The notes: a model not told the origin generated them from the sequence alone. A stretch of DNA of 47,272 bases from Candidatus Aminicenantota bacterium (GCA_016783445.1 JADHWO010000013.1:1-47272), one strand, 5' to 3'; positions 18,617-27,840 are shown, counted from the first letter of the stretch. Numbers and translations: made by a program.

Positions 18617-21593
18617 AATAAGCCTTCCCTTTGACCAATACAGCAGATATTTGGAAAGCTCTAAAATATTAAAAAAGATATTCGGTGATAAAACTATCAA
18701 AATTCTTGATGTTGGCGGACTGTCTCATTTATGGAATATCGACGAGACATTTCGTTTAATAAATTTTTTCCTTCCTGAAAGTTTGACTTATACAATTGAT
18801 CCAGCCTGGAATAATGAACCAGGATTTTTACAGGCAGATGGCTTGAAGATTCCATTCAAAGATTCATCATTTCAAGCTGTTGTTGCCCTGGATACTCTGG
18901 AGCATATTAAAGACAAAAAAAGGAGTTCTTTTATAAACGAAATATTCAGAGTAAGTTCAGATATAGTTATCCTGTCATCTCCCTTTTTTAGTGACACAAC
19001 AAAAAAAGCTGAAAAGATTTTAGGAGATTTTATTCAAACTACCTTAGGCATCAACCATGTTGAGCTAAAAGACCATAGGAACAAAGGGCTGCCAGACTTC
19101 CAGCCGACTTTTAATAAAATAAAAAAATTAAGCGGGGAAACATTTCATTTCTCTATAGGCAACATCGAAAACTGGTTATTTTTTATGGCCTTGAAGTATT
19201 CCTTTATGCATAAGTTATCCTGGATTTTTATCAATAGATTTATGGATGCCTATTTTAATACTCACCATTATGAAAGCGAGTTTAAAGAGCCTTGCTACAG
19301 AACTGTTGTTGTTTGTACAAAAAAAAAGCCGTCTCAAGATTATTTAAAAATTAAAGATTTTTATTCCAGGATCAATAAAAAAAATTCAGCACCAGCGATA
19401 AGCCTTGATAACTTCAAGATATTTGTGAAACATTTAGAAAGATCGCTAACAGATTTAAAGCCTTCTCCATATCCCGGAGTTCTCCTCAGTGTTATTGTCG
19501 TAACCTATAATTCAGAGGATTATATAAATAAATGCCTCTCTTTTCTAGGCGAGCTATCGTCTCAATATAAAATAGAGCTCATTGTAATTGATAATGCCTC
19601 CCAAGATTCCAGTTTAGAAAAAATCAAAAAAATCTTCCCTCAAGCGATTATAAAAATCAATAAAAAAAATCTTGGCTATGCGAGAGCCGCAAATTTAGGG
19701 ATATTAAATGCCAGGGGAGAATACCTGCTCCTTATTAATCCTGATTGTTTTGCTCTTTCGCCAGAAATCGCCAAGCTAATCGATTATATGGAAAAAAATC
19801 CTCAGATTGGCATTGTAGGCCCTAAAATCTTAAATTTAGACGGAAGCATCCAAGGCTCAGCAAGAGCGTTCCCTAATGTTTGGACAGCCTTATTCGGAAG
19901 AACTACTCTAATTTCACGCTTATTCCCCCGAAATAAACTTACGCGGAAAAACATTATTGCTTCACGAGACATAAGTGAACCAACACAAGTAGATTGGGTC
20001 TCAGGAGTTATGATGCTCGTCAGAAATGAAGCTGTCCTGGATGTTGGATTGATGGATGAAAATTTTTTCCTTTACTGGGAAGACACGGATTGGTGCACAC
20101 GCTTCCTGAAACAAGGATGGGAAGTCATTTATTATCCTTTTGCACAAGCAGTACATTTAATCGGAGAAAGCACTAAAAAAAGAAAGCTAAAATCAATTCT
20201 TGATTTTCATAAAAGTGCATATAGGCTTTATAGAAAATATAACATAAAAAAATGGAATCTTATAAAAAAGCTATTTGCTTTAATCGGCCTGTCTTTGAGA
20301 GTTTTTATTCTCCTGCTTTATCATATTCTTTTTCCTAGAAAGAAAGAAATTCCAAAAATGGAAAAGAATCATCTCAATATACTTCATCTTGTTCACAATT
20401 ATTTTCCAGCCATAGGAGGAGTTGAAAACTTAATGCAGAATATTTCAGAAAGGCTTCAAAAAAGAGGCCATGCTGTTAAGGTTGTTGCTTCAAATGCACT
20501 TTCAGTAGAGGATTATACCCTCCCAAAAAATGATAAAAAACTCCTGCCTGTGGGAAAAGATACAATAAATGGAGTGGAAATCGAAAGAATTCCATTCAGC
20601 ACAAAAAATCAGACTCTATGGAAGTATTTGTATAAATTATTCTGGTTTTTCAAACTTCCCGGAAACAGCTGGGTTAGAGCTTTTTGGCAGGGACCCCGGG
20701 CAAAAAAATATAAAAGAGCTGGATTGGACTTCCCTTGCGACCTGATCTGTGCTTGCCCTCTACCAACAAGGAATGTCTATTATGCTCATTTATTAAAAAA
20801 GAAGAAAAAATGTCCTTTAGTGATAATCCCATGTATTCATACTGAGGATAAAGCTGGATACAATAACAAGCTCTATTATAAAATTTTAAAAAAGTCTGAC
20901 GCAATAATTACCCTTACTTCTCTGGAAAAGGATTTTTTAGTAAAGGCAGGAGTAAATCCAAATAAAATTTATATTTCTGGGATTGGCATAGAAGAAAATT
21001 TCCCAGGAAATAATGTTAATATTCGGAAAAAATACGGAGTTAAAGAAAAAAATATAATTTTATATGTCGGACAGCATGGAGCTCATAAGGGAATTATAAA
21101 CTTAATAAAGGCCATGGATGTTGTCTGGCAAAAAAGAGAGAACACCGCTCTAATAATTGCAGGTTCTCCCACAGCACATACAAAAGAGATTTTAAAGGCT
21201 ATTTATAAGTATAACCAAAAAAAAAGGGGTAAAATATATTTAATCAACTCATTCAGCAAAGATGAAAAAAAGGCTATCTACAAATCCGCAGATGTATTTG
21301 TAAGCGTGTCAAAATATGAATCTTTTGGAATTGTTTATTTAGAGGCCTGGCTCAATAAAATTCCAGTAATTAGCTGCAGATCAGGCGCTTCCAGTACATT
21401 GGTCAGCAATTTTAAAGACGGACTTCACGTGGAATACGATAACCATGTTGAATTAGGAATAGCTATCCTGGAACTCCTCAATGACAGAGCAACAAGAAAA
21501 AAAATGGGCGAAGCAGGTTATAAAAAAGTAAAAAAGAATTATCTCTGGCCTCATATCATCGACAAAATCGAAGGAGTCTATAAAAAAGTATAA
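18597..21593 (+). CDS. Three-domain protein: methyltransferase - GT2 - GT4
   Basis: 998 residues. Residues 1-255: class I methyltransferase (IKILDVGGLSHLW as motif I, AVVALDTLEHIKD as motif IV). Residues about 296-560: GT2 domain (LLSVIVVTYNSEDYI, IVIDNASQDSS, NLGYARAANLGI, LLINPDC near 380, YWEDTDWCTRF near 494). A basic hydrophobic segment near residues 560-585 could touch the membrane. Residues about 593-998: GT4 domain (ILHLVHNYFPAIGGVENLM, ILYVGQHGAHKGI, SVSKYESFGIVYLEAWLNKIPVI with E-x7-E). So one polypeptide may add two sugars and a methyl group in sequence, as seen in chain-length-controlling enzymes of other ABC-dependent O-antigens; that role is inference. It starts 20 nt inside the ATPase gene and abuts the next start directly. 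No frameshift is needed, so the fusion looks genuine. Confidence 0.85.
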   Translation: MTEKLDKISLPFDQYSRYLESSKILKKIFGDKTIKILDVGGLSHLWNIDETFRLINFFLPESLTYTIDPAWNNEPGFLQADGLKIPFKDSSFQAVVALDTLEHIKDKKRSSFINEIFRVSSDIVILSSPFFSDTTKKAEKILGDFIQTTLGINHVELKDHRNKGLPDFQPTFNKIKKLSGETFHFSIGNIENWLFFMALKYSFMHKLSWIFINRFMDAYFNTHHYESEFKEPCYRTVVVCTKKKPSQDYLKIKDFYSRINKKNSAPAISLDNFKIFVKHLERSLTDLKPSPYPGVLLSVIVVTYNSEDYINKCLSFLGELSSQYKIELIVIDNASQDSSLEKIKKIFPQAIIKINKKNLGYARAANLGILNARGEYLLLINPDCFALSPEIAKLIDYMEKNPQIGIVGPKILNLDGSIQGSARAFPNVWTALFGRTTLISRLFPRNKLTRKNIIASRDISEPTQVDWVSGVMMLVRNEAVLDVGLMDENFFLYWEDTDWCTRFLKQGWEVIYYPFAQAVHLIGESTKKRKLKSILDFHKSAYRLYRKYNIKKWNLIKKLFALIGLSLRVFILLLYHILFPRKKEIPKMEKNHLNILHLVHNYFPAIGGVENLMQNISERLQKRGHAVKVVASNALSVEDYTLPKNDKKLLPVGKDTINGVEIERIPFSTKNQTLWKYLYKLFWFFKLPGNSWVRAFWQGPRAKKYKRAGLDFPCDLICACPLPTRNVYYAHLLKKKKKCPLVIIPCIHTEDKAGYNNKLYYKILKKSDAIITLTSLEKDFLVKAGVNPNKIYISGIGIEENFPGNNVNIRKKYGVKEKNIILYVGQHGAHKGIINLIKAMDVVWQKRENTALIIAGSPTAHTKEILKAIYKYNQKKRGKIYLINSFSKDEKKAIYKSADVFVSVSKYESFGIVYLEAWLNKIPVISCRSGASSTLVSNFKDGLHVEYDNHVELGIAILELLNDRATRKKMGEAGYKKVKKNYLWPHIIDKIEGVYKKV

Positions 21594-22925
21594 ATGTTAA
21601 CTTACACAAAAAATAAAAAAATAAAAATAAAAGAAACTTCAAAAAAAATATATTTCGCTTTTAAAAACAACAAGCGCATTAGAACAGATAAGCTTGGTGC
21701 TATGATCTGGCAATCCTGTAATAATTCCAGCCTTAACCGGGTCAAGAGTAGAATAGGTAAAAAGTTAAATTGTCCTGAAGATCTATTAAAATACTACATG
21801 TATCTTCTTGATATTGCAGGAGTTATAAATAAAAGCCAAAAAGCAAATAAAAATCCTCCTCAAAATAAACAAGAAAACAGTTTTTACGACGATTTGGTCT
21901 CGTTAATTATAATAAATTTTAATGGAGAAAAATTCATTGTTGATTGCTTAAATTCAATAAGAAAACAAACTCATAAAAATAAAGAAGTGGTGCTCTGGGA
22001 TAACAATTCCACAGATAACTCATTAAAAATTATTAACAAAAGTTATCCCGATGTTAAAGTTTTGGCCAGTAAAAAAAATATTCTATTCGCAAAAGCTGTT
22101 AATCTTTCTTTTAAGAAATGCTCGGGTGATTATTTCATAATTTTGAATCCTGATACGGTACTGGATAAAGATTTTATTTCAGAGCTGTTGAGAAAGGCAA
22201 AGCAAAAAAAAGAGGCGGCTGCAATAGTTCCAAAGATGCTCTTTTTTTCTCTGCCGACTTGCATTAACAGTATTGGAAACTATGTGCCGCCCCATGGATG
22301 GGGATCTGATAATTTTATTGGTCACTTTGACTTCGGACAGTTTGATAATTTAAAAGAAGTTCCTTCCGCCTGCTTTGGAGCTGTTATGCTTAAAAGAGAA
22401 TCTTTAGAAGATGTTGGACCGATTGATAATCACTACGGAGCATATTATGAAGACACTGATTGGAGTTACCGTGCAAGGCTTAAGGGCTGGAAAATTACTC
22501 CTGCGCCTCGTGCGATAATCTATCATAAGTTTGAAGGTTCATTTAAGGATTTTCCGGAGTTGAAATCTAAATTGGTCATAAGAAACCGGCTCCGGTTCGC
22601 TATAAAAATCTTTTCATTTTACTACGTCAGAGGCTTTCTGAAGAATTACTTCAAAGAAGATATGAGAAATTCGCTACATTCGCTCTTGAATTTCAAATTA
22701 AGAGTTTTTTTAATTTATCTCTGGAGCTATTTTTCACTTTTTACCCAGCTTCCTGAACTGCTTGTATCAAGGATAAAAACTCAAAAATCCCGGAGTAAAA
22801 AAATTACAGACAAAAATATATTAGATTTAGCGCCTTATTATCCTCCTCTTTTGGACGAAACCTCCTCCCCTATTCTATCCGTCGAATCAATCAGGAATAT
22901 TTACTGTTTGGAATTATTTAAATAA
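21594..22925 (+). CDS. GT2 glycosyltransferase with N-terminal PqqD-like winged-helix domain
   Basis: 443 residues. Residues about 100-365 are GT2: DLVSLIIINFNGEKFIVDCLNSI, LWDNNSTDNSL, FIILNPDTVLD (DxD-like), CFGAVMLKRESLEDVGPID and YEDTDWSYRARLKGW. Residues 1-85 are a small charged module (KIYFAFKNNKRIRTDKLGAMIWQSC ... KYYMYLLDIAGVINKS) with the length and helix/strand pattern of PqqD-like winged-helix domains; this call is tentative. The last 35 residues are proline-rich and unassigned. The ATG begins at the base after the preceding stop codon, so expression is probably coupled. A sugar-transfer role in the same polysaccharide is likely. Confidence 0.8.
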   Translation: MLTYTKNKKIKIKETSKKIYFAFKNNKRIRTDKLGAMIWQSCNNSSLNRVKSRIGKKLNCPEDLLKYYMYLLDIAGVINKSQKANKNPPQNKQENSFYDDLVSLIIINFNGEKFIVDCLNSIRKQTHKNKEVVLWDNNSTDNSLKIINKSYPDVKVLASKKNILFAKAVNLSFKKCSGDYFIILNPDTVLDKDFISELLRKAKQKKEAAAIVPKMLFFSLPTCINSIGNYVPPHGWGSDNFIGHFDFGQFDNLKEVPSACFGAVMLKRESLEDVGPIDNHYGAYYEDTDWSYRARLKGWKITPAPRAIIYHKFEGSFKDFPELKSKLVIRNRLRFAIKIFSFYYVRGFLKNYFKEDMRNSLHSLLNFKLRVFLIYLWSYFSLFTQLPELLVSRIKTQKSRSKKITDKNILDLAPYYPPLLDETSSPILSVESIRNIYCLELFK

Positions 22926-22936
22926 AGAATGCAGGA

Positions 22937-23863
22937 ATGATAAAAACTTCTTTTTTGTTTATTCTTATAAAGTATTTTTTCTTTCCTTTAATCTTATCGG
23001 TTTTTTTGACTTTGGCCTTAATTAAAATCTCAAAAAAACTCAACATATCTGTCTCCCTAAATAAAGACCGCTGGCACAAAAGTCCAAAATCCAATCTGGG
23101 AGGTATTGCCATATTCCTTAGTTTTCTCGTTCCATTTCTTATTATTGAGGCCAGGTTGAAAAATCATTTTTATCTCCTACTTCCTTTCTTTTTAATCTTC
23201 ACTCTTGGACTCTTAGATGATTTTTTCAATCTTAAACCATCAGTAAAATTGATTTTTCAAATAATCGCAGCAGTTATGTTGATTCACCAGGGATTCTTTT
23301 TTTCTGCCTCCGGAACAAATTTAATCGATTTTTCTCTTTCTTTAATTTGGATAATAGGGATAACAAATGCCTTTAATTTAATTGATAATATGGATGGATT
23401 GTCAGGAGGGATTGCATTTATCTGCGGCCTTTCTATATTTTCTTTGTTTATGATTCAAAATAATAGTCAGGGAACAATTCTATCCTTAATCCTCTGCGCC
23501 AGTATCCTCGGTTTTTTATTTTTTAACTTTCCTCCTGCAAAAATCTTTATGGGGAATTCAGGTAGTTATTTTTTAGGAATTTCATTCAGCATCGTGAGTT
23601 TTCAAGTGTTCTCCAACAGCAGAACTCAAATTATTCCTCTGATATTATTTCTCTTTTTAATCTTTTTTGTTCCAACATTTGATACATTATTTGTCTTTAT
23701 AAGGCGTACCTTTTCAAATAAATTATTCTTCCGGGGTGGATGTGACCATATCTCCCATACTCTTGTCGAGTACGGACTTTCAGAGAGGAAAACTGTCTTT
23801 CTCCTGTATACTGTTAATCTTATTAGCTGTGCTCTGGCAATTTCTCTAAATTTTCTAATTTAA
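22937..23863 (+). CDS. wecA: Polyprenyl-phosphate sugar-1-phosphate transferase (WecA/MraY family)
   Basis: 308 residues, multi-spanning inner-membrane enzyme that would start the polysaccharide by moving a HexNAc-1-phosphate from a UDP-sugar to undecaprenyl phosphate. Family motifs are all present: LGLLDDFFNLKP (metal-binding aspartates, about residues 93-104), NAFNLIDNMDGLSGG, NFPPAKIFMGNSGSYFLG, and the late RRTFSNKLFFRGGCDHISHTLV with the HxxH-type loop. About ten hydrophobic helices. Last gene of the run, 11 bp after the PqqD-like/GT2 gene. WecA and TagO-type enzymes cannot be told apart by these motifs, so the symbol is provisional. Confidence 0.87.
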   Translation: MIKTSFLFILIKYFFFPLILSVFLTLALIKISKKLNISVSLNKDRWHKSPKSNLGGIAIFLSFLVPFLIIEARLKNHFYLLLPFFLIFTLGLLDDFFNLKPSVKLIFQIIAAVMLIHQGFFFSASGTNLIDFSLSLIWIIGITNAFNLIDNMDGLSGGIAFICGLSIFSLFMIQNNSQGTILSLILCASILGFLFFNFPPAKIFMGNSGSYFLGISFSIVSFQVFSNSRTQIIPLILFLFLIFFVPTFDTLFVFIRRTFSNKLFFRGGCDHISHTLVEYGLSERKTVFLLYTVNLISCALAISLNFLI

Positions 23864-23865
23864 GA

Positions 23866-23950
23866 GGTTCTCTCCCATATTGTACAGGTAAAATCTATTT
23901 CGGTACATCATAGGAAAATATTTGGGAATGGACGAAGCGACCTTTGAAGG
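23866..23950 (+). repeat. Decayed left half of the 268-bp palindromic element
   Basis: Starts two bases after the wecA-like stop. GGTTCTCTCCCAT... aligns without gaps to the left end of the complete elements at 39483 and 46863 for about 85 nt, ending in the well-conserved core GAAGCGACCTTTGAAG (23934-23949); I estimate roughly 75% identity by eye. No matching right terminal repeat is visible before 24105, so it is a truncated or deleted relic between two convergent genes. Confidence 0.65.
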
Positions 23951-24104
23951 AAGTTCAGGCTTTATGGTTTTAAAAAACGTAACATTTGCCCTCGCAAGTA
24001 AAAAAAACTCGGTTCAAGGCTTTGGAAATGGGGACAGGCTACTTTTTCTGTCAGGTTTTTAGTCTACTGGAAAAATTCTTACTGTCAAAGATTGAGACTG
24101 GTAT

Positions 24105-26246
24105 TTACTTTACGATAATACGGCTTTCACTAGAAGTAAAAGTAACAGTTTGTCCTGAAGGATTGTTCGCCGATATCTCTGTGACCGAAACCGGGCTTTC
24201 ACCACTTCCTATAGATTCAAAAACAAGAGTCGCAAAACTTCCTGTTCCTTTTATCCCCTTTCCTGTTACAGGATTTGAAAATCCAAGGATACAGAATCCG
24301 GATGAATTATCGATATTCTTCAAAAAAGGGACATCTTCTCCAAGCTGGCTAAGGAATCTTCCCTGAATGACTTCCTTTAATCTCACTACCTCAGGATTGA
24401 AGTTTATATTCAGAGACATATTGCTGACTTCCCCTTGAATTCTTGCATTTACACTGATGCGAAATTCCCGATTCCGTGATACATTAAGACTTGGAGGATT
24501 CAGACGGATCTGGTTCTCACCGCTTCTTGCACCTGTCTGTTCCTGCTCTGCAGCTTGCCTCGCTCTTTGGTCCAAAAGCTCCCTTTCAGGCGGCTGCTGG
24601 CCTGTTGTCACTGTTGAAGAGATTCCTTGGGTGCCAATCCAGAGAGGCTTCTGGTCTTCTTCGCTGACAGGAATTATGCGGATAATACGGGGAGTAATGG
24701 TCAGGATGACATCTGTTTGCTGGATTGTTTGGTTAGTGCTAGAAAGAAGGCCTCCCAGGATCGGGATGTGCTTAAGTCCTACTATTCCGCTAACGGTTTT
24801 TCTCTCTTCATCCTTCAGCAATCCAGCAAGAAGGTTTGTCTCTCCATCTTTAAGCCTGATGACATTTTTCACTTCTCTTGTTGTAATAATAGGAATATTT
24901 GCAAATCCGGCTCCTCCGAGGGATTTTACCTTTATTTCTAATTCCAATGTTACTTCCCTCTCAAAGTGAATCCTGGGCGTAATTTTGACATCGATACCAA
25001 CATCCTCATATTCAAAGTTTGTTACAGGCTGTTGGCTGATTCCCCCAATAGCAATAGGAGTAAAAGTGGTTCGTGGAATAGGGATTTTATCCCCAACCAC
25101 GTATGTCATTTCTTCCCCATCTAAACCCCGAAGTCTGGGCTGGGAGATTATCTTGGTGTCTGAATCGGACTCTAAAAACTGAACAACGGCAGCAGGAAGA
25201 CTGATATGGAAATTTTCAGTTTTGGAAAAATCCAAATCCTTCAGCTTCATCCAACTTGGTTCTGTTGTTGGTTCAAGATCGCTGTATCTGAGCCCGATTA
25301 AACCCGCTTCTAACTCCAAGCCTAACTGCCTCAATTTCACCCGCGAGACTTCCATTATCTCCAGATCTACAATAATCTCTCCTTTTGGTTTGTCCCAAAT
25401 CCGGAGGATCCTTTCCGCCAGTTCAATGATTTCAGGAGCATCCCTTATAGTAACAGAGTTTAAGTTCTTATCAACGATGATAGTGGGACCTTTGTATTGA
25501 GAGCGAAGTATTGTCGTAAGATCGGCACGGATCTCTTCCGCATTGATATTAGAGAGATAAAAGGTTTTTACGGCATTTAACTCATACTGAACTCTTTTCT
25601 GAGGTAAGTCAGGAGCTATTATAATTGTCCTCTCATCGATTACCCTGTAAAAATTCTTTGAGGCCATACAAAGCGAATTTAACGCCCGTTCAAAATTCAT
25701 ATCAACAAGGTCAATCGAAAAGGGAATATCCCTGAATTGCTCATCAAGGAGAATATTGACCCGAGCATGTTTACCCAGAGCTTGGAAAATAGAGCGGAGG
25801 GGAGCTTCTACTGGAAATTTTAATATGATTTTTTCATCACCAACTTTAAGCTTCACCGGAGGCTCTATTCTTATCTCCTTTGGTTCCTCCTCTTCAGGCT
25901 CTTCTTCTTTTGTGAGACTCTGCACTTCCTCAACGATATCTCTGCCGAGATAACCATAGGAAAGGGCTTTTTTATATTCAGCAAGAGCTTCCTCCTTTTT
26001 CTCATGAGACGCAAGCTCTCGAGCTTTGTTAAGATGGTCATAACTGGCAGCAAGCTTAGCACGGAGAAGAGCTAGCCGATAGACAGAATTCTTGGGGTCT
26101 TCCCGGGCCGCACTTTCAAAATATTTTATGGCCTCGTCCCAATTTTTACTGATGGCAGCCTCATGGCCTAATTTATAGCTTTGACTGAATGTGACGCAGC
26201 CCCAAAAAATTAAGACAATTAATGTTAAAAATGCTATCTTTTTCAT
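24105..26246 (-). CDS. pilQ: Secretin (PilQ/GspD-like) with TPR N-terminus and C-terminal cohesin-like domain
   Basis: 713 residues, outer-membrane channel of the pilus/secretion machine. Signal region MKKIAFLTLIVLIFWGC with a possible, non-ideal lipobox (FWGC, Cys17). Residues about 25-110: TPR-like repeats (AAREDPKNSVYRLALLRAKL). About 140-210: STN-like domain (LLDEQFRDIPFSIDLVDMNFERAL). About 215-300: secretin N domain. About 350-540: secretin core (LEIKVKSLGG, EVKNVIRLKDGETNLLAGLL, GLKHIPILGGLLSS, DVILTITPRII). A QQPPERELLDQRARQAAEQE linker leads to residues about 585-713, a cohesin-type beta-sandwich (FRISVNARIQGEVSNMSLNINFNPEVVRL ... GTGSFATLVFESIGSG). Last gene of the operon; its start overlaps the pilP-like stop by 4 nt (ATGA). 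Confidence 0.9.
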   Translation of the reverse strand: MKKIAFLTLIVLIFWGCVTFSQSYKLGHEAAISKNWDEAIKYFESAAREDPKNSVYRLALLRAKLAASYDHLNKARELASHEKKEEALAEYKKALSYGYLGRDIVEEVQSLTKEEEPEEEEPKEIRIEPPVKLKVGDEKIILKFPVEAPLRSIFQALGKHARVNILLDEQFRDIPFSIDLVDMNFERALNSLCMASKNFYRVIDERTIIIAPDLPQKRVQYELNAVKTFYLSNINAEEIRADLTTILRSQYKGPTIIVDKNLNSVTIRDAPEIIELAERILRIWDKPKGEIIVDLEIMEVSRVKLRQLGLELEAGLIGLRYSDLEPTTEPSWMKLKDLDFSKTENFHISLPAAVVQFLESDSDTKIISQPRLRGLDGEEMTYVVGDKIPIPRTTFTPIAIGGISQQPVTNFEYEDVGIDVKITPRIHFEREVTLELEIKVKSLGGAGFANIPIITTREVKNVIRLKDGETNLLAGLLKDEERKTVSGIVGLKHIPILGGLLSSTNQTIQQTDVILTITPRIIRIIPVSEEDQKPLWIGTQGISSTVTTGQQPPERELLDQRARQAAEQEQTGARSGENQIRLNPPSLNVSRNREFRISVNARIQGEVSNMSLNINFNPEVVRLKEVIQGRFLSQLGEDVPFLKNIDNSSGFCILGFSNPVTGKGIKGTGSFATLVFESIGSGESPVSVTEISANNPSGQTVTFTSSESRIIVK

Positions 26247-26740
26247 TCTTTCTCTCCTTCTAACGGAAACTTCCTCTTTTCTGAGTTCGAACTAACAATT
26301 TCAATCGCCGCAGATGTGATTTCTCCAACTTTTACTCCCTCACTTATCATCTCACCTTTTTCCACAGCAAGAGTATTCCCTCTAAAAATAATCAGGGCAA
26401 TAACTTTTTCTCCTGAAATGACGTATCCAACGTATCTTATCTGTAATTGTCCTGGAGATGGAGCTTCCCTGGAAAAGGCTGGATTTCCACTAGGATTCTG
26501 CTGGGGCCTGGATATATCTTCTCTTTTTTCCTGTCTATCTGTCTTATGAACAGAAAAAATGTTCCTTTGTGGAGGTTCAAGCTTTATTTTCTTTTTCAAC
26601 AATAGTTCTTTCCGGATAAGACTTTTTGTCCCTTTTTCTCCAGCTTCTATCTTCTGGAGTTTCTCCTGGCCTTCCCCGTTAGCCAGAAAAACACCCAGGA
26701 AAAGGAGGAAAAAAGCAGAAACAATTTTTTTAGTCTTCAA
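26243..26740 (-). CDS. pilP: PilP/GspC-like inner-membrane lipoprotein or anchor protein
   Basis: 165 residues. N-terminal hydrophobic segment (IVSAFFLLFLGVFLANG), a charged low-complexity middle, then a small beta domain (LQIRYVGYVISGEKVIALIIFRGNTLAVEKGEMISEGVKVGEI) typical of PilP and the GspC HR domain, which bridges the inner-membrane complex to the secretin. The start is TTG at 26740, preceded by AGGA about 4 nt upstream and overlapping the pilO-like stop by 11 nt; there is no better ATG. No lipobox cysteine is seen, so it differs from classical lipoprotein PilP. Confidence 0.75.
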   Translation of the reverse strand: MKTKKIVSAFFLLFLGVFLANGEGQEKLQKIEAGEKGTKSLIRKELLLKKKIKLEPPQRNIFSVHKTDRQEKREDISRPQQNPSGNPAFSREAPSPGQLQIRYVGYVISGEKVIALIIFRGNTLAVEKGEMISEGVKVGEITSAAIEIVSSNSEKRKFPLEGEKE

Positions 26741-27290
26741 AATATCCTGCCAAGATAATTTTTAATTCAAGCATTCTTCCTTCGGCATCAATCTTTAAAA
26801 AGTCAATTTTTTCTATCATCAGTAACTTTGGGAATTTCTCTACAGTATGAATAAATCTTTTCAATGATAAATAGGTCCCCCTTATATTAAAGCTTGCGCT
26901 TACTTTTTTGATCTTTTCTTTTTTGAACTCAGAGTAGTCGAACCTTATTTGGGAGACATGGAACCTAGTTTCATTAAAAATCTGCTCTAGATCAAGCCTG
27001 AGTTGTTTTACAACATCCTTCTCATTGTAAAAATATTCTGTTTTTAACTCTTCCATATCGTTAAAAGCTTCCTGCCAATTGAGCCATTCTCTTTCCTTCT
27101 CCTGACTTACTTTTTTGAGCTGCATGTAACTTGCCTGCTTATCTGTAAGAGAGGAAAGTGCATTAAAATAACTCTTTTTCTGAGGAAGAGAAATTAATAA
27201 AAAGAAAAGGACAACTACTGAAAGAAGAATGCCAAGGAAGCGGAGTCCTCTTTTTTCCATGTTGTCTAATAAATTAAATATTTCTTTCAT
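26730..27290 (-). CDS. pilO: PilO-like pilus assembly protein
   Basis: 186 residues. Short cytoplasmic N-terminus, one membrane helix (FLGILLSVVVLFFLLISL, about residues 18-35), a periplasmic coiled-coil (LTDKQASYMQLKKVSQEKEREW) and a C-terminal ferredoxin-like half (KKVSASFNIRGTYLSLKRFIHTVEKFPKLLMIEKIDF) matching PilO. It would pair with PilN in the alignment complex. Overlaps the upstream pilN stop by 17 nt. Start could also be the ATG at 27260. Confidence 0.8.
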   Translation of the reverse strand: MKEIFNLLDNMEKRGLRFLGILLSVVVLFFLLISLPQKKSYFNALSSLTDKQASYMQLKKVSQEKEREWLNWQEAFNDMEELKTEYFYNEKDVVKQLRLDLEQIFNETRFHVSQIRFDYSEFKKEKIKKVSASFNIRGTYLSLKRFIHTVEKFPKLLMIEKIDFLKIDAEGRMLELKIILAGYFED

Positions 27291-27840
27291 AGCTTAAAGA
27301 AATCTCCGAGACTAACATTCCATTTTCTCTCAGATTTTCACTCCTCATCCTTATTTGATCAAATTTTAATTCTTTTAAATTATCAATCAACTCCAACAGG
27401 TCATTTACACTCGAAGTCGCAATTTTTAATCTCAACTGCAATCTCGAATGCTCTGCAAGCACTGGTTCCATGGAAACAATATAACTCGAATCAGGGAGAG
27501 AACTCTCTAAATCAGAGAAAAACTGAATCCAGGAAAAACTTTTTCTAAGAATAATTGAGTTAATCAAATCAACCTTTGGTTCATATTTTAAAGCTGCTGA
27601 TTCAATCATGGTGGAATGGTTTTTCTCATCTCTTTGCGCATTTTTTGTCATCTGATCTGTTGTCGATATCGAAACCTTTATTTTTTTTGCTTCATTTCTG
27701 TATTTAAGAAAATTTTTTCCGGCAAAAAAGGACATAAGAAGCACAGCAGCTATCAGGAGAGAAAAAAGCAAATAAAAAAACCTCCTGTTTCGCAGGGGAT
27801 TACTCGCCAAATTCAGGTTTAATTTTCTTAAAACCATCAT
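27274..27840 (-). CDS. pilN: PilN-like pilus assembly protein
   Basis: 188 residues from the ATG at 27840, chosen because it overlaps the pilM stop as ATGA; the frame is open 22 codons further upstream but into pilM. Starts MMVLRKLNLNLASNPLRNRRFFYL, the cytoplasmic motif by which PilN docks on PilM, then a membrane helix (LLFSLLIAAVLLMSFFAG), coiled-coil and a PilN-type periplasmic domain (SWIQFFSDLESSLPDSSYIVSMEPV ... LRLKIATSSVNDLLELIDNL). Confidence 0.82.
   Translation of the reverse strand: MMVLRKLNLNLASNPLRNRRFFYLLFSLLIAAVLLMSFFAGKNFLKYRNEAKKIKVSISTTDQMTKNAQRDEKNHSTMIESAALKYEPKVDLINSIILRKSFSWIQFFSDLESSLPDSSYIVSMEPVLAEHSRLQLRLKIATSSVNDLLELIDNLKELKFDQIRMRSENLRENGMLVSEISLSYERNI

Noticed and set aside
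24031-24060. Intrinsic terminator GACAG...CTGTC followed by T's between the convergent wecA-like and secretin genes
   Set aside because: The stem is only 5 bp with a 10-nt loop and the T run is short and offset; too weak to call.
24457-24969. Long plus-strand frame opposite the secretin gene
   Set aside because: Antisense shadow of a gene with clear secretin domains; its translation lacks any family motif.
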